Notes: generated by a model from the sequence alone, not told the origin. Positions 16,252-26,093 are shown, counted from the first letter of the stretch. The stretch is DNA of 64,000 bases from Chitinophaga pinensis (GCA_945876095.1 CAMCMP010000004.1:109790-173789), one strand, 5' to 3'. Made by a program: numbers and translations.

Positions 16252-19107
16252 ATGCCAATAGACAAATCAATCAAATCAGTATTAATAATCGGGTCTGGTC
16301 CTATCGTGATAGGCCAAGCCTGCGAGTTCGATTACTCTGGTACACAAGCCGCTAGAAGTATTCGAGAAGAAGGGGTAAAGGTTATCTTGATCAATAGCAA
16401 CCCTGCTACTATTATGACTGACCCTATGATGGCAGATAGAGTATATCTTTTGCCACTTACTGTGGAGAGTATTGAACAAATTTTGGAAGAAAATCAGATT
16501 GACGCGGTGCTACCTACTATGGGCGGTCAAACAGCCTTGAATCTTTGTAAGGAAGCGGATGAATTGGGCGTATGGGAAAAATTTGGTGTTAGATTGATTG
16601 GTGTTGATATTAAAGCAATTGATAAAGCAGAAGATCGCGAGAAATTTCGCAACTGGATGATAGAAATGGGTATTGCGGTTTGCCCAGCTAGAACAGCTAA
16701 CTCATTTTTAGAGGGTAAAGAATTTGCACAAGAAATTGGTTTTCCTTTAGTGATACGCCCTTCTTTTACACTGGGTGGGAGTGGTGGAGGTATCGTTTTC
16801 AAAAAAGAAGAATTGGATGATGCGCTTAATAATGGATTAACGGCTTCTCCTATTCATGAAGTATTGGTTGAAAAAGCGGTATTGGGGTGGAAGGAATTTG
16901 AACTTGAATTATTAAGAGACCTAAATGATAATGTAGTAATTATTTGTGGGGTTGAAAATTTTGATCCGATGGGAGTGCATACGGGGGATAGTATTACCGT
17001 AGCGCCTTGCATGACATTAAGTGATACGGCTTATCAAGATATGCGTAACACGGCGATTCGTATGATGCGCGCTTTAGGAAATTTTGCTGGTGGTTGTAAT
17101 GTTCAGTTTGCATTGAATCCGCAAACAGAACAATTAGTGGTGGTGGAAATTAATCCAAGGGTAAGCCGTTCTTCTGCATTGGCTAGTAAAGCGACTGGTT
17201 ATCCAATTGCAAAAATAGCCGCCAAACTTGCACTAGGTTTTAATTTAGATGAATTAAAAAATCAGATCACTCAATCTACTTCTGCTTATTTTGAGCCTGC
17301 CCTAGATTATGTGATTGTAAAAATTCCAAGATGGAATTTTGATAAATTTAAAGGAGCCAATGACACTTTAGGTTTTCAAATGAAAAGTGTAGGCGAGGTA
17401 ATGGGTATTGGAAGAAGTTTTGCTGAAGCTGTTCAAAAAGCTTGTCAAAGTTTGGAAAACGAAGCGGTTGGTTTAGGTTACTATGGAAAAAGTTTAATGC
17501 ATGCAGACGAATTGATTGAGTATATCAAAATACCAAAGTGGGATAGAATATTTAGGATTAAAGATGCATTAATGGCGGGCGCTAGCATCAAGCGTATTTG
17601 CGAAAGCACGGGCATCGATCGTTGGTTTATTTATCAAATTCAAAAAATCTGTGAATGTGAAAAGAAGATTGCAAAATGCGATTTGAAAACGCTGCCAGAT
17701 GATCTTTTGACTGAAGCGAAATTATTAGGTTTTAGTGATGAGCAAATCGTTCGGATTATGAACGAAGAGAATAGTGAATTGGTATATGAAAGAAGGAAAG
17801 CGATGGGGCTGACTAGAGTTTATAAAATGGTGGATACATGTAGCGCAGAATTTGAAGCTAAGACTCCGTATTTTTATTCAACCTTCGAAAAAGCTCCTGC
17901 CAATCTTCCAGAAAGTGGAGTGCAAATACTTTCTAACGAATCAAAACTTTCTTCTAAGAAAAAAATTATTGTATTAGGTTCTGGTCCAAATAGAATTGGC
18001 CAGGGTATTGAGTTTGACTATTGTTGTGTACATGGTTTATTAGCAGTAAAAGAAGCAGGCTTTGAAGCGATTATGGTAAACTGTAATCCTGAAACAGTGT
18101 CTACAGATTTTGATATTGCAGATAAATTGTATTTCGAGCCGGTATTCTGGGAGCATCTTTGGGAAATTATTGAACATGAAAAACCAGAAGGGGTGATTGT
18201 TCAATTGGGCGGACAAACGGCGCTTAAGTTAGCAAAGAAGTTGCATGAAAAAGGCATCAAAATAATAGGCACTTCATTCGATAGCATGGACATTGCTGAA
18301 GATAGAGGAAGATTTAGTGATACATTGAAAGAGTTAGGAATTCCTTATCCTAAATACGGTACTGCTTATAATACAGATGAAGCAATTGAAGTGGCTAAAA
18401 GTGTAGGCTATCCGGTATTGATCAGACCAAGTTATGTAATCGGTGGTCAAAGGATGCGTATTGTGCTGAATGACGAAGATTTGGAGAAAGGAATTTTAAG
18501 TTTGATCAAACATTTACCAGGTAATAAAATTTTAATCGATCACTTTTTAGATCGTTGTCAAGAGGCGGAGATTGATGCAATTTTTGATGGAGAAAACTTC
18601 CATATCATGGGAGTAATGGAGCACATTGAGCCAGCCGGTATTCATAGTGGAGATAGTAATGCGGTTTTACCAGAATTTAATTTATCTCCATTGGTAGTGC
18701 ACACAATGGAAGAGTATGCAGAAAAAATTGCTCGAACTTTAAATATTAAAGGGTTGATCAATATTCAATTTGCAATAAAAGATGGCAATGTGTTTGTGAT
18801 TGAAGCGAATCCTAGAGCAAGTCGTACTACACCATTTATCGCGAAAGCCTATCAGATACCTTATCTAAATATCGCGACTAAGATAATGTTGGGGGTTGCT
18901 AAGGTGACCGATTTTACCTACGAGAAAAAACTGATTGGTTTTGCCATAAAGGAACCAGTTTTCTCTTTTAATAAGTTTCCAGGTGTAAGCAAAGAACTTG
19001 GTCCAGAAATGAAAAGTACGGGTGAAGCCATTCGCTTTATCAAAGATCTTAAAGATCCTTACTTTAGGCAGTTGTACAAAGAACGTAGTATGCATTTAAG
19101 TAAGTAA
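16252..19107 (+). CDS. carB: Carbamoyl-phosphate synthase large subunit, lacking the C-terminal allosteric domain
   Basis: CarB makes carbamoyl phosphate from bicarbonate, ATP and ammonia delivered by CarA. I choose ATG 16252 (951 residues) because MPIDKSIKSVLIIGSGP is the canonical start and a promoter box lies between it and the upstream TTG at 16153. The two ATP-grasp halves are clear: GSGPIVIGQACEFDYSG and GGSGGGIVF in the first, GSGPNRIGQGIEFDYCC and GGQRMRI in the second. The chain stops shortly after PGVSKELGPEMKSTGEAIRF, where E. coli CarB (about 1073 residues) continues into an MGS-like regulatory domain. Loss of that domain seems usual in this phylum. No carA lies beside it. Confidence 0.96.
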   Translation: MPIDKSIKSVLIIGSGPIVIGQACEFDYSGTQAARSIREEGVKVILINSNPATIMTDPMMADRVYLLPLTVESIEQILEENQIDAVLPTMGGQTALNLCKEADELGVWEKFGVRLIGVDIKAIDKAEDREKFRNWMIEMGIAVCPARTANSFLEGKEFAQEIGFPLVIRPSFTLGGSGGGIVFKKEELDDALNNGLTASPIHEVLVEKAVLGWKEFELELLRDLNDNVVIICGVENFDPMGVHTGDSITVAPCMTLSDTAYQDMRNTAIRMMRALGNFAGGCNVQFALNPQTEQLVVVEINPRVSRSSALASKATGYPIAKIAAKLALGFNLDELKNQITQSTSAYFEPALDYVIVKIPRWNFDKFKGANDTLGFQMKSVGEVMGIGRSFAEAVQKACQSLENEAVGLGYYGKSLMHADELIEYIKIPKWDRIFRIKDALMAGASIKRICESTGIDRWFIYQIQKICECEKKIAKCDLKTLPDDLLTEAKLLGFSDEQIVRIMNEENSELVYERRKAMGLTRVYKMVDTCSAEFEAKTPYFYSTFEKAPANLPESGVQILSNESKLSSKKKIIVLGSGPNRIGQGIEFDYCCVHGLLAVKEAGFEAIMVNCNPETVSTDFDIADKLYFEPVFWEHLWEIIEHEKPEGVIVQLGGQTALKLAKKLHEKGIKIIGTSFDSMDIAEDRGRFSDTLKELGIPYPKYGTAYNTDEAIEVAKSVGYPVLIRPSYVIGGQRMRIVLNDEDLEKGILSLIKHLPGNKILIDHFLDRCQEAEIDAIFDGENFHIMGVMEHIEPAGIHSGDSNAVLPEFNLSPLVVHTMEEYAEKIARTLNIKGLINIQFAIKDGNVFVIEANPRASRTTPFIAKAYQIPYLNIATKIMLGVAKVTDFTYEKKLIGFAIKEPVFSFNKFPGVSKELGPEMKSTGEAIRFIKDLKDPYFRQLYKERSMHLSK

Positions 19108-19127
19108 TTGTAAATATTTTTTAAGCT

Positions 19128-19155
19128 AAAGCGAATCGTAAGATTCGCTTTTTTT
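19128..19155 (+). terminator. Rho-independent terminator after carB
   Basis: AAGCGAATC (19129-19137) pairs with GATTCGCTT (19142-19150) around a GTAA tetraloop and is followed by a run of T. It lies 22 nt after the carB stop. Confidence 0.9.
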
Positions 19156-19215
19156 ATTGCAGCAGCTGATTGAAGAGCCCATAGCATTTAGCCTATTTTA
19201 TATATATCTTAGGGC

Positions 19216-21321
19216 ATGTCTACAATTTATTCCGTCCCCATTTGGCGAAAAGCACCTTTTATAAGGCTGTTGCTACCATTGGTTATTGGAATACTTTTTC
19301 AATGGTATCTACCCATTCCTGTTTACCAATCCTTGATTGCTTTAGGCTGTTTTGGAATTGCCTATTGTATTTTTTTATTTTTCCCTTTAGTGCTGCGATT
19401 TAAACTTCAGGCTCTTCAAGCCATTGTGATCAATTTAATGCTAGTATGTTTAGGTCTTTTGATTACTTGGCAAAAGGATATTCGAAATAGCAATGCTTGG
19501 ATGGGAAGATATTATCAGCAGCAAGATTATTTAGTGATTCGTATAGACGAGTCGCTCCAACTAAAGGAAAAATCATGGAAGGTTTATGGCCAAGTAGAAA
19601 AAATTATTAGAAAGGATAGCAGTATTAATTGTAATGGAAAACTTTTATTGTATTTTTCAAAAGACAGTCTTTCGTCGCAATTGAAATATGGTGATAGGAT
19701 TTTAGTTCATAAAAAATTGCAAGCAATTAAAAACTCAGGTAACCCTGGGGCATTCAATTATCAACAGTATGCAGCGATGCAATTAATCTTTCATCAGGTG
19801 TATTTAAAGCCAAATGATTGGGTTAGATTGAATGAAAAAAATAAGAATCAGTTCAAGCAATTTATCATTACTGCTAGAACTAAAATTTTATCTATTCTCC
19901 AGAAAAATTTGCCTCCCAATAAAGATGAGCTAGGCATTGCGGAGGCTTTGCTGATTGGCTATACCAGTGACCTAGACAGAGATTTAGTAAAGGCTTACAG
20001 CAATACAGGCGTGGTTCATATTATTGCTATTTCTGGAATGCATTTAGGATTGATTTATATTTTGCTAGGATGGATTTTTTTTAGAATGCCGGGGATAAAA
20101 AAATCAAAAATTTTGCAGCTGGTATTCATGTTGACATCACTTTGGTTATTTGCTCTATTGACTGGTGGGGCAGCTTCTGTTATTCGATCAGCTGTGATGT
20201 TTACTTTTATAGCCATCGGAAAAACGGTCTCAAAAAAATCCTCCATTTTCAATTCAATGGCTGCATCTGCATTTGCAATGCTTTGTTACAATCCCTATTT
20301 TTTATGGGAGGTAGGATTTCAATTATCGTATTTAGCAGTAATAGGAATTATTATTTTTCAAACAACTATTAATAACTGGTTTTATTTTAAAAACAAGTTT
20401 GCCAATGAAGTATGGAAATTAATGGCCATTTCTTTAGCGGCTCAAGTATTTACTTTTCCAATTTGTATTTATTATTTCCATCAGTTTCCTAATTATTTTC
20501 TCTTGACTAATGTTATTGCGGTGCCCTTATCTAGTGCTATTTTATTTACGGAGATAGGTCTGGTGGCATTATCCTGGATTCCTTGGTTGGGGGTAGGGTT
20601 GGGTAAATTGGTAGGCGGAATGGTATGGGTGATGAATCAGGTAATTCTGTGGACCAATCAATTACCCTTTTCTGTTTGGGAAAAAATACCGGCTAGCTTG
20701 GCCTCCACGGCTTTACTTTATTTAATAGTATTTTGCTTGTGTAGTTGGTTGATGAAAAAAAGTAAAATTGCCTTTCGACTTTCCCTTTTTACTTTGTTGG
20801 CTTTTACAATGCTTCAGTCCTATGGCGAATGGAAAATAAAAAATCAGCGAAAGGTGATTGTTTATAATATACCTCAGCACCAGGCGATTGATTTTGTGAA
20901 GGGCAACCAATTTAAATTTATGGGTGACAGCGGAATTTTAAAAGACCAAGCATTGCAAAATTTTCACATACAACCCGCTAGGGTAGCATTGCAATTAACG
21001 AAGCCATTGGACAGTCTCTCTATTTATAATTATCCGCCGATATTTTACCAACTAGGAACCCGAAAAATAGCGGTACTGGATCGGCCATTACAATTGGAGG
21101 CATTGGTTTCAAAGATTGACGTGGATTTGATCATTGTTTCCAAAAATCCAAAAATTGTTATTTCGCAGTTGGCCAGTGTTTTCAACTGCAAGCAATATGT
21201 TTTTGATGCTTCTAACAGTTTGTGGAAAATTGGTCAATGGCAAAAAGAGTGCGAAGAACTACATTTGCGCTCTTATTCAGTTCCTGACAAAGGGGCATTT
21301 GTACTAACAGAAAATCAATAG
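19216..21321 (+). CDS. comEC: ComEC/Rec2 family DNA-uptake channel protein
   Basis: ComEC is the inner-membrane channel for single-stranded DNA during natural transformation. The 701-residue protein has N-terminal membrane helices, then a soluble beta-rich OB-like (DUF4131) segment (about 80-215), and then a multi-helix competence domain around 230-530 with the signature VHIIAISGMHLGLIYI followed by GGAASVIRSAVMF. The C-terminal 140 residues are soluble but lack the HxHxDH motif of a metallo-beta-lactamase domain, so this is the nuclease-less form. Together with a possible Com system elsewhere it would support transformation; no other competence genes are in view. Confidence 0.92.
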   Translation: MSTIYSVPIWRKAPFIRLLLPLVIGILFQWYLPIPVYQSLIALGCFGIAYCIFLFFPLVLRFKLQALQAIVINLMLVCLGLLITWQKDIRNSNAWMGRYYQQQDYLVIRIDESLQLKEKSWKVYGQVEKIIRKDSSINCNGKLLLYFSKDSLSSQLKYGDRILVHKKLQAIKNSGNPGAFNYQQYAAMQLIFHQVYLKPNDWVRLNEKNKNQFKQFIITARTKILSILQKNLPPNKDELGIAEALLIGYTSDLDRDLVKAYSNTGVVHIIAISGMHLGLIYILLGWIFFRMPGIKKSKILQLVFMLTSLWLFALLTGGAASVIRSAVMFTFIAIGKTVSKKSSIFNSMAASAFAMLCYNPYFLWEVGFQLSYLAVIGIIIFQTTINNWFYFKNKFANEVWKLMAISLAAQVFTFPICIYYFHQFPNYFLLTNVIAVPLSSAILFTEIGLVALSWIPWLGVGLGKLVGGMVWVMNQVILWTNQLPFSVWEKIPASLASTALLYLIVFCLCSWLMKKSKIAFRLSLFTLLAFTMLQSYGEWKIKNQRKVIVYNIPQHQAIDFVKGNQFKFMGDSGILKDQALQNFHIQPARVALQLTKPLDSLSIYNYPPIFYQLGTRKIAVLDRPLQLEALVSKIDVDLIIVSKNPKIVISQLASVFNCKQYVFDASNSLWKIGQWQKECEELHLRSYSVPDKGAFVLTENQ

Positions 21322-21372
21322 TTCCGAAATAAAGTAAAGAGCGATTTAATTATAATATAATACCTAGTTATC

Positions 21373-22905
21373 ATGCAAAAAAAAATCAACACAGCACTTA
21401 TTTCTGTTTTTTATAAAGATGGGTTAGAAAATATCGTTCAACAGTTACATCAGTTGGGGGTAGTTATTTATTCAACTGGTGGAACCCAAAAATTTATTGA
21501 AGACATGAAAATACCCTGTGTGGCGGTGGAGTCATTAACTACCTATCCCTCTATTTTGGGAGGCAGAGTAAAAACATTGCACCCTTCAGTGTTTGGCGGT
21601 ATTTTAGGTAAAAGAGGAGATGCAACGCATGTTGAGGAGATGAAACAATTTAATATACCCGAATTGGACCTTGTAATTGTTGATCTGTATCCTTTTGAAG
21701 AGACGGTTAAGTCTACCTCAGATGAAAAATTAATCATAGAAAAAATTGATATTGGCGGACCTTCCATGATTAGAGCGGCTGCAAAAAATCATCAGGATGT
21801 GGTAGTGGTAGCAGCTAAAAAGGACTATACTTTACTAGAACAAATATTGAAAGATCAAAAAGGAGAAACTACCTTGGATCAGCGTCGAATCTTTGCTATT
21901 AAGGCTTTTGATGTATGTACTGGTTATGATTTGGCTATTTCAAATTATTTTAACCAAACTGAATTTGCTAATCCATTTGACAAGACAAAAACCGTCTTAC
22001 GCTACGGCGAAAACCCTCACCAAGAAGGAATATTTTATGGCAACACCAATGAAATTTTTGACCAACTCAATGGAAAAGAATTGTCTTATAATAATTTGGT
22101 AGATGTGGATGCGGCGGTTCAATTAATTCATGAATTTAATTCTCCTGCTGGAGCTGAAAATAAAGGACAAGTAGTTTTTGCCATCATTAAGCATACGAAC
22201 GTTTGTGGTATTGCTTCAAGAAAATCAGTAAAAGAAGCGTGGGACAGTGCATTGGCTGGAGATCCAGAAAGTGCCTTTGGAGGTGTATTGATTTGTAATG
22301 CACCGGTTGACAAAGCGACTGCAGATGCGATCAATGAAATATTTTTTGAAGTACTAATAGCACCCTCATTTAATGCGGACGCATTAGAAATTTTAACCAC
22401 TAAAAAGAACCGCATTTTATTAGTGCAAAAGCCAAGTGCAGCGGCTACGCATCAATACAGGTCTGTATTGAATGGCACATTGACTCAACAAAATGACCAA
22501 GGTAATTTTACAGAATGGAAAGAAGAGGGTGGCAGAAATACCACTGAAGTAGAGAAAGAAGATCTTGTATTTGCCAATTTGGTTGCGAAGCATTTAAAAA
22601 GTAATTCAATCGCATTGGTAAAGAATAAACAATTAATTGGAAAGGGCTGTGGTCAAACTTCTAGGATTGATTCATTGCGCCAATCGATTGAAAAAGCGAA
22701 TCAGTTTAAATTTGATTTACAAGGAGCAGCCTTGGCTAGCGATGCATTTTTTCCATTCGATGATTGTGTAAAAATTGCCCATGCCGCAGGCATTACTTCA
22801 TTTATACAACCAGGAGGTTCTATTCGTGACAAAGATTCTATCGAATATTGTAAGCAAAATAACCTAGCTATGGTGATTACTGGTCTTCGTCATTTTAAAC
22901 ATTAA
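21373..22905 (+). CDS. purH: Bifunctional AICAR formyltransferase/IMP cyclohydrolase
   Basis: PurH performs the last two steps of IMP synthesis. The 510-residue chain begins with the MGS-like IMP cyclohydrolase domain (ALISVFYKDGLENIVQQLHQLG, then YSTGGTQKFIED, GGRVKTLHPSVFGGIL and DIGGPSMIRAAAKNH). It continues into the AICAR transformylase domain (LRYGENPHQEGIFY, then IKHTNVCGIA, DPESAFGG, and near the end ASDAFFPFDD and FIQPGGSIRDKDSI). The motif KHxNPCG appears as KHTNVCG, a common variant. It sits between comEC (51-nt gap) and an EamA transporter (15-nt gap). Confidence 0.97.
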   Translation: MQKKINTALISVFYKDGLENIVQQLHQLGVVIYSTGGTQKFIEDMKIPCVAVESLTTYPSILGGRVKTLHPSVFGGILGKRGDATHVEEMKQFNIPELDLVIVDLYPFEETVKSTSDEKLIIEKIDIGGPSMIRAAAKNHQDVVVVAAKKDYTLLEQILKDQKGETTLDQRRIFAIKAFDVCTGYDLAISNYFNQTEFANPFDKTKTVLRYGENPHQEGIFYGNTNEIFDQLNGKELSYNNLVDVDAAVQLIHEFNSPAGAENKGQVVFAIIKHTNVCGIASRKSVKEAWDSALAGDPESAFGGVLICNAPVDKATADAINEIFFEVLIAPSFNADALEILTTKKNRILLVQKPSAAATHQYRSVLNGTLTQQNDQGNFTEWKEEGGRNTTEVEKEDLVFANLVAKHLKSNSIALVKNKQLIGKGCGQTSRIDSLRQSIEKANQFKFDLQGAALASDAFFPFDDCVKIAHAAGITSFIQPGGSIRDKDSIEYCKQNNLAMVITGLRHFKH

Positions 22906-22920
22906 TTGTCCTAAATTTTT

Positions 22921-23865
22921 ATGAGTACCCAGCATAAGTTTTTTAAGGGCAAATCCTTAGCTTATCTTGCATTGTCTGCCACTTGTATTTTGTGGGGCAC
23001 TACTTGGGTTGCTAGTAAAGTGGCGGTTGCTGAAAATTTACCCCCTTTTCAATTGGCCGCAATAAGACAATTTTTAGGCGGCTTTTCTTTTCTTCTTTTC
23101 TTTGTTGGGTTTAAGAAAATGCCTTTGCCCACGCTCAGACAATTTGGTTGGTTAACTTTTTTAGGTTTGTTGTTGTTTGTAATCTCTAATGGTTTTAGCA
23201 CCTGGAGTCTAAAATTTATTCCTACAGGATTCAGCTGTTTGATTGGCGCATTGTATCCTTTTAGTGTGGTGACAATGGAGCGAATTTTCTATCATAAAAA
23301 AAATCTTACGCCCCTTACTTTTATTGGACTGCTATTAGGTCTTTCAGGAGTCGGTATTGTATTTTACGAAAACCTATTGGTTCATCATCAGGAAGGTTTT
23401 TATTTTGGAGTTGTTTTGTCAATACTGGCAATGCTTTCATGGAGTGTAGGTACTATGTTTATTGCTAAAAATAAATTTGCACTCAATCCTTATTATTCTA
23501 CTGGATGGCAGATGCTAATTAGTTCAGTTATTTTATTCATCATTTCACTGTCTACTCAAACTGCGATTCCTTTACAAAATTTTTCTTTGAAAGGTTGGCT
23601 AGCTATTGCTTACTTAGTAATATTTGGCTCCATCATTAGCTTTATTGCATTTGTGTATTCTATGAAAAAATTACCCATTGCAGTTTCTTCCTTATATGCC
23701 TATTTGAATCCAATCGTCGCGATGATAACCGCCGCCTTAGTGGTAAACGAAAAGTTGACGGTACATATTTTTTGGGGAGCGCTGGTTACTTTAGCGGGGG
23801 TGTTTATAGTAAATTATAGTGTCAGTCGAGGTAGAGTAAAAGTAATTGCTGAGCTCGAGCAGTGA
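22921..23865 (+). CDS. EamA/DMT family transporter
   Basis: The 314-residue integral membrane protein has about ten hydrophobic helices arranged as two EamA repeats. The first starts with CILWGTTWVASKVAV, the second around ILAMLSWSVGTMFIAK. The family exports amino acids, purines or other metabolites, and the substrate cannot be assigned. It follows purH by 15 nt, so co-transcription is likely. A purine-related cargo is only a guess from this placement. Confidence 0.9.
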   Translation: MSTQHKFFKGKSLAYLALSATCILWGTTWVASKVAVAENLPPFQLAAIRQFLGGFSFLLFFVGFKKMPLPTLRQFGWLTFLGLLLFVISNGFSTWSLKFIPTGFSCLIGALYPFSVVTMERIFYHKKNLTPLTFIGLLLGLSGVGIVFYENLLVHHQEGFYFGVVLSILAMLSWSVGTMFIAKNKFALNPYYSTGWQMLISSVILFIISLSTQTAIPLQNFSLKGWLAIAYLVIFGSIISFIAFVYSMKKLPIAVSSLYAYLNPIVAMITAALVVNEKLTVHIFWGALVTLAGVFIVNYSVSRGRVKVIAELEQ

Positions 23866-24042
23866 TGATTTTACTAAATTGTTGAACGACTAAAGTCAGG
23901 GTTAAATAAGTTGTATCCTCATTTGGCAAAGTGGAATAGATTTAAAATTTATTATTTCAAATTCGGGAACAGTACCCTCACTCTATATAAGATTTTTATT
24001 TTACGAGCAATCGTTCAAAATTAATTGGTTAACTTACCTAAT

Positions 24043-25080
24043 ATGTATTCATACTTATTTTTCGCATTAATGTTCATAGGGTTATTTTCATTTATCGAAA
24101 ATATTAAAGGGGGGCAAAAGATATCTTTATTTAAGTTACACATACTTGTATTTTTAGCAGGTTTAACTATTAAATCTGGCATTGATTTTTTAGATGAAGT
24201 AGGGTATAATTTAATTATTTATGCTTCCATCATTAGATTATTTCTTACAATTGCCTGTATTAATATTTTTTATTTTGTTGCCAATCATAAAATCCCCCAA
24301 TTGGTTATCTATATAGAGATGGTGTTTTTCATCTTGTATTTAATTGCCATTTTGAATGGGTTTCAATTTTTAGCTATTGAAGAAGGGATTTACAATACAG
24401 AAATAACTTTACTTATTAAAGCAAATGTATTTTTCACCAATTTGCTTATTTTAGCTTCGATGGTGTATAATATATATACCATATATAAAAATACTGACCC
24501 TTACAACCTCTATCAAGTAAAAATTAAAAGATGGGCCGGATTTCTTGTAATTTTTGTTGTTTTCATTTTTATTGCAGTTTTGGTCCTAGTTTTATTGCGT
24601 ACAAGTGGTTTTATGCCTTATAAACTTGATACTAGAATTATTACGATTTGTTATCGAATATTATTTATTCTTTTTATATTTTTTAGACCTAAGTTTATAG
24701 ATGAGTATTCTTTTTCCATTGTCCATAAGAACAAATTAATTAAACAAAAAATAGCTGCTGAAAATTTTGATTTTTTATTTTATGGCAACCATTACTATTT
24801 GAATTTAGAGGCCAATTTGGATGATTTTGCCTTAAAACTAAACCATAGTAAGCTAGAGGTGCTAGCGTTTTTAAAAACCAATACCAATGATAGCTTCACT
24901 GAGTTGTTAAATCGAAACAGGATTAAATACTTCAAGGAATTGCTAAAATCCAACAAGCAGGAGTCCTTTACCATCGAAGCTTTGTCTGAAATGGCAGGTT
25001 TCAATAACCGACAAAGCATGTACAATGCCTTCAAAAAACTGGAGGGTTGTTCCCCCACCGACTATATCAACATGTTGTAA
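24043..25080 (+). CDS. Membrane-anchored AraC-type transcriptional regulator
   Basis: I start at ATG 24043 (345 residues); the TTG six codons upstream is less plausible. The N-terminal 235 residues form about seven hydrophobic helices, and the C-terminal 100 residues carry an AraC-family DNA-binding domain. This includes the second helix-turn-helix, seen as TIEALSEMAGFNNRQSMYNAFKKLEGCSPTDYI. Such 7TM-AraC proteins of Bacteroidota probably sense a membrane-related signal. It is followed by a strong terminator and then by the T9SS cargo gene and surface operon, which it may regulate (inference from position). Confidence 0.85.
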   Translation: MYSYLFFALMFIGLFSFIENIKGGQKISLFKLHILVFLAGLTIKSGIDFLDEVGYNLIIYASIIRLFLTIACINIFYFVANHKIPQLVIYIEMVFFILYLIAILNGFQFLAIEEGIYNTEITLLIKANVFFTNLLILASMVYNIYTIYKNTDPYNLYQVKIKRWAGFLVIFVVFIFIAVLVLVLLRTSGFMPYKLDTRIITICYRILFILFIFFRPKFIDEYSFSIVHKNKLIKQKIAAENFDFLFYGNHYYLNLEANLDDFALKLNHSKLEVLAFLKTNTNDSFTELLNRNRIKYFKELLKSNKQESFTIEALSEMAGFNNRQSMYNAFKKLEGCSPTDYINML

Positions 25081-25137
25081 CTAATTGATTTTCAATTGTA
25101 AATACTATTTTTTACAGTGTAAAACCCCCTTTTTGAC

Positions 25138-25160
25138 AGCCCCGACTTGGGGCTTTTTTA
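25138..25160 (+). terminator. Rho-independent terminator
   Basis: AGCCCC (25138-25143) pairs with GGGGCT (25149-25154) around GACTT and is followed by six T. It separates the AraC-type regulator from the T9SS protein gene. Confidence 0.88.
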
Positions 25161-25228
25161 TTTTGGACTCAAATTGCATCCAAAATCAGTTAGTTGCTAT
25201 ACCACAATAGCATTGATTCAAACATCTT

Positions 25229-25774
25229 ATGAACAATCTTTTTTTCAAAAATTTTTTTTGCCTTCAATCAATCAGCTTATTAATTGGCTTAGCTTCTTCC
25301 GCTCAAATGAAGGCTCCCTTTGCGATCAATATAGCAGGTAATCAAGTTACCAAAGGCAATTACAGTGTTGAGTGGAGTGTAGGAGAATCTGCTGCCACCA
25401 ATATCATGGACAACAGTGATTTGTATCTTTTTACCAATGGACTTTTACAATACAGTGTTCAAAATCAGGTGGAAAATAATTTGGTTCCTTCTTTTTTAAC
25501 CAATGAAATAAGACTATATCCCAATCCAGTAAAAAATGAATTATACATCAATATTCTTCATGCTGAAAAGGGCAATGACTTAATTGAGTTATTAGATGAA
25601 AAGGGAACTAAATTAAAAGAGAATATAGTGGTATATAATGGAATGGGCGCTCTAGAAATCTGGAACCTAGCTGGCCTAAAAGCAGGTCAGTATTTTGTAA
25701 ACATCCGCCACACGCATCCAGTAACAGGCAGGCTAATAAAAAAAGGCGCCTTTAAAATTTTAAAAATTAATTAA
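25229..25774 (+). CDS. Small secreted protein with a type IX (T9SS type A) sorting domain
   Basis: The 181-residue product has a signal peptide ending near LASSAQ and a short beta-rich region resembling cargo of unknown function (QVTKGNYSVEWSVGESAAT). Its C-terminal sorting domain is about 85 residues, with the diagnostic IRLYPNPVKNELYIN, then the turn GALEIWNLAGLKAGQYFVNI and a terminal basic KKGAFKILKIN. T9SS translocates such cargo across the outer membrane and can anchor it on the cell surface. There is almost no mature domain beyond the sorting tail. Confidence 0.85.
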   Translation: MNNLFFKNFFCLQSISLLIGLASSAQMKAPFAINIAGNQVTKGNYSVEWSVGESAATNIMDNSDLYLFTNGLLQYSVQNQVENNLVPSFLTNEIRLYPNPVKNELYINILHAEKGNDLIELLDEKGTKLKENIVVYNGMGALEIWNLAGLKAGQYFVNIRHTHPVTGRLIKKGAFKILKIN

Positions 25775-25779
25775 GCGGT

Positions 25780-25821
25780 GTGAATGGTGAATGGTGAATG
25801 GTGAATGGTCAATGGTGAATA
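25780..25821. repeat. Six tandem heptamers of type GTGAATG
   Basis: Heptamers GTGAATG x4, GTCAATG and GTGAATA run head to tail right after the stop of the T9SS gene. The motif is the same as at 14212-14253. Confidence 0.9.
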
Positions 25822-25838
25822 GTGTTTAATCTAAACTT

Positions 25839-26093
25839 CTAAACCCGAATTAAAAAGAGCAAATAATAATAACGCCCTTCTAAACTCGAATTAAAAAGAA
25901 CAAATAATAATTATACTCAACTAAACCCGAGTTAAAAAACACCAACAATAATAATACTCAAGACTAAACCCGAGTTTAAAAGAACCAATAAAATTAATAC
26001 TCCCCTAAACCCGAATTTAAAAGAACCAACAATTATAAAGCTCCTCTAAACCCGAATTTAAAAGACCTAACAAACCAAATACTCCTTTAAACC
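25839..26093. repeat. Seven degenerate copies of a 41-bp tandem repeat abutting a start codon
   Basis: The core CTAAACCCGAAT or a close variant recurs at about 25839, 25880, 25921, 25964, 26005, 26046 and 26087. The spacing is 41 bp, with one 43-bp step. Each core is followed by TTAAAAAGA or TTTAAAAGA and an A-rich spacer ending in ACTC-like bases. The final partial copy (TAAACC) runs straight into the ATG at 26094. The whole 5' region of the surface operon is therefore repeat-derived, and its promoter must lie in or before the array. Confidence 0.9.

Noticed and set aside
19216..21321. ComEC with an active metallo-beta-lactamase nuclease
   Set aside because: The C-terminal part lacks HxHxDH and related motifs.
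25839..26093. CRISPR array at the 41-bp repeats
   Set aside because: Repeats are degenerate, spacers are A-rich and similar to each other rather than unique, and no cas genes are present.
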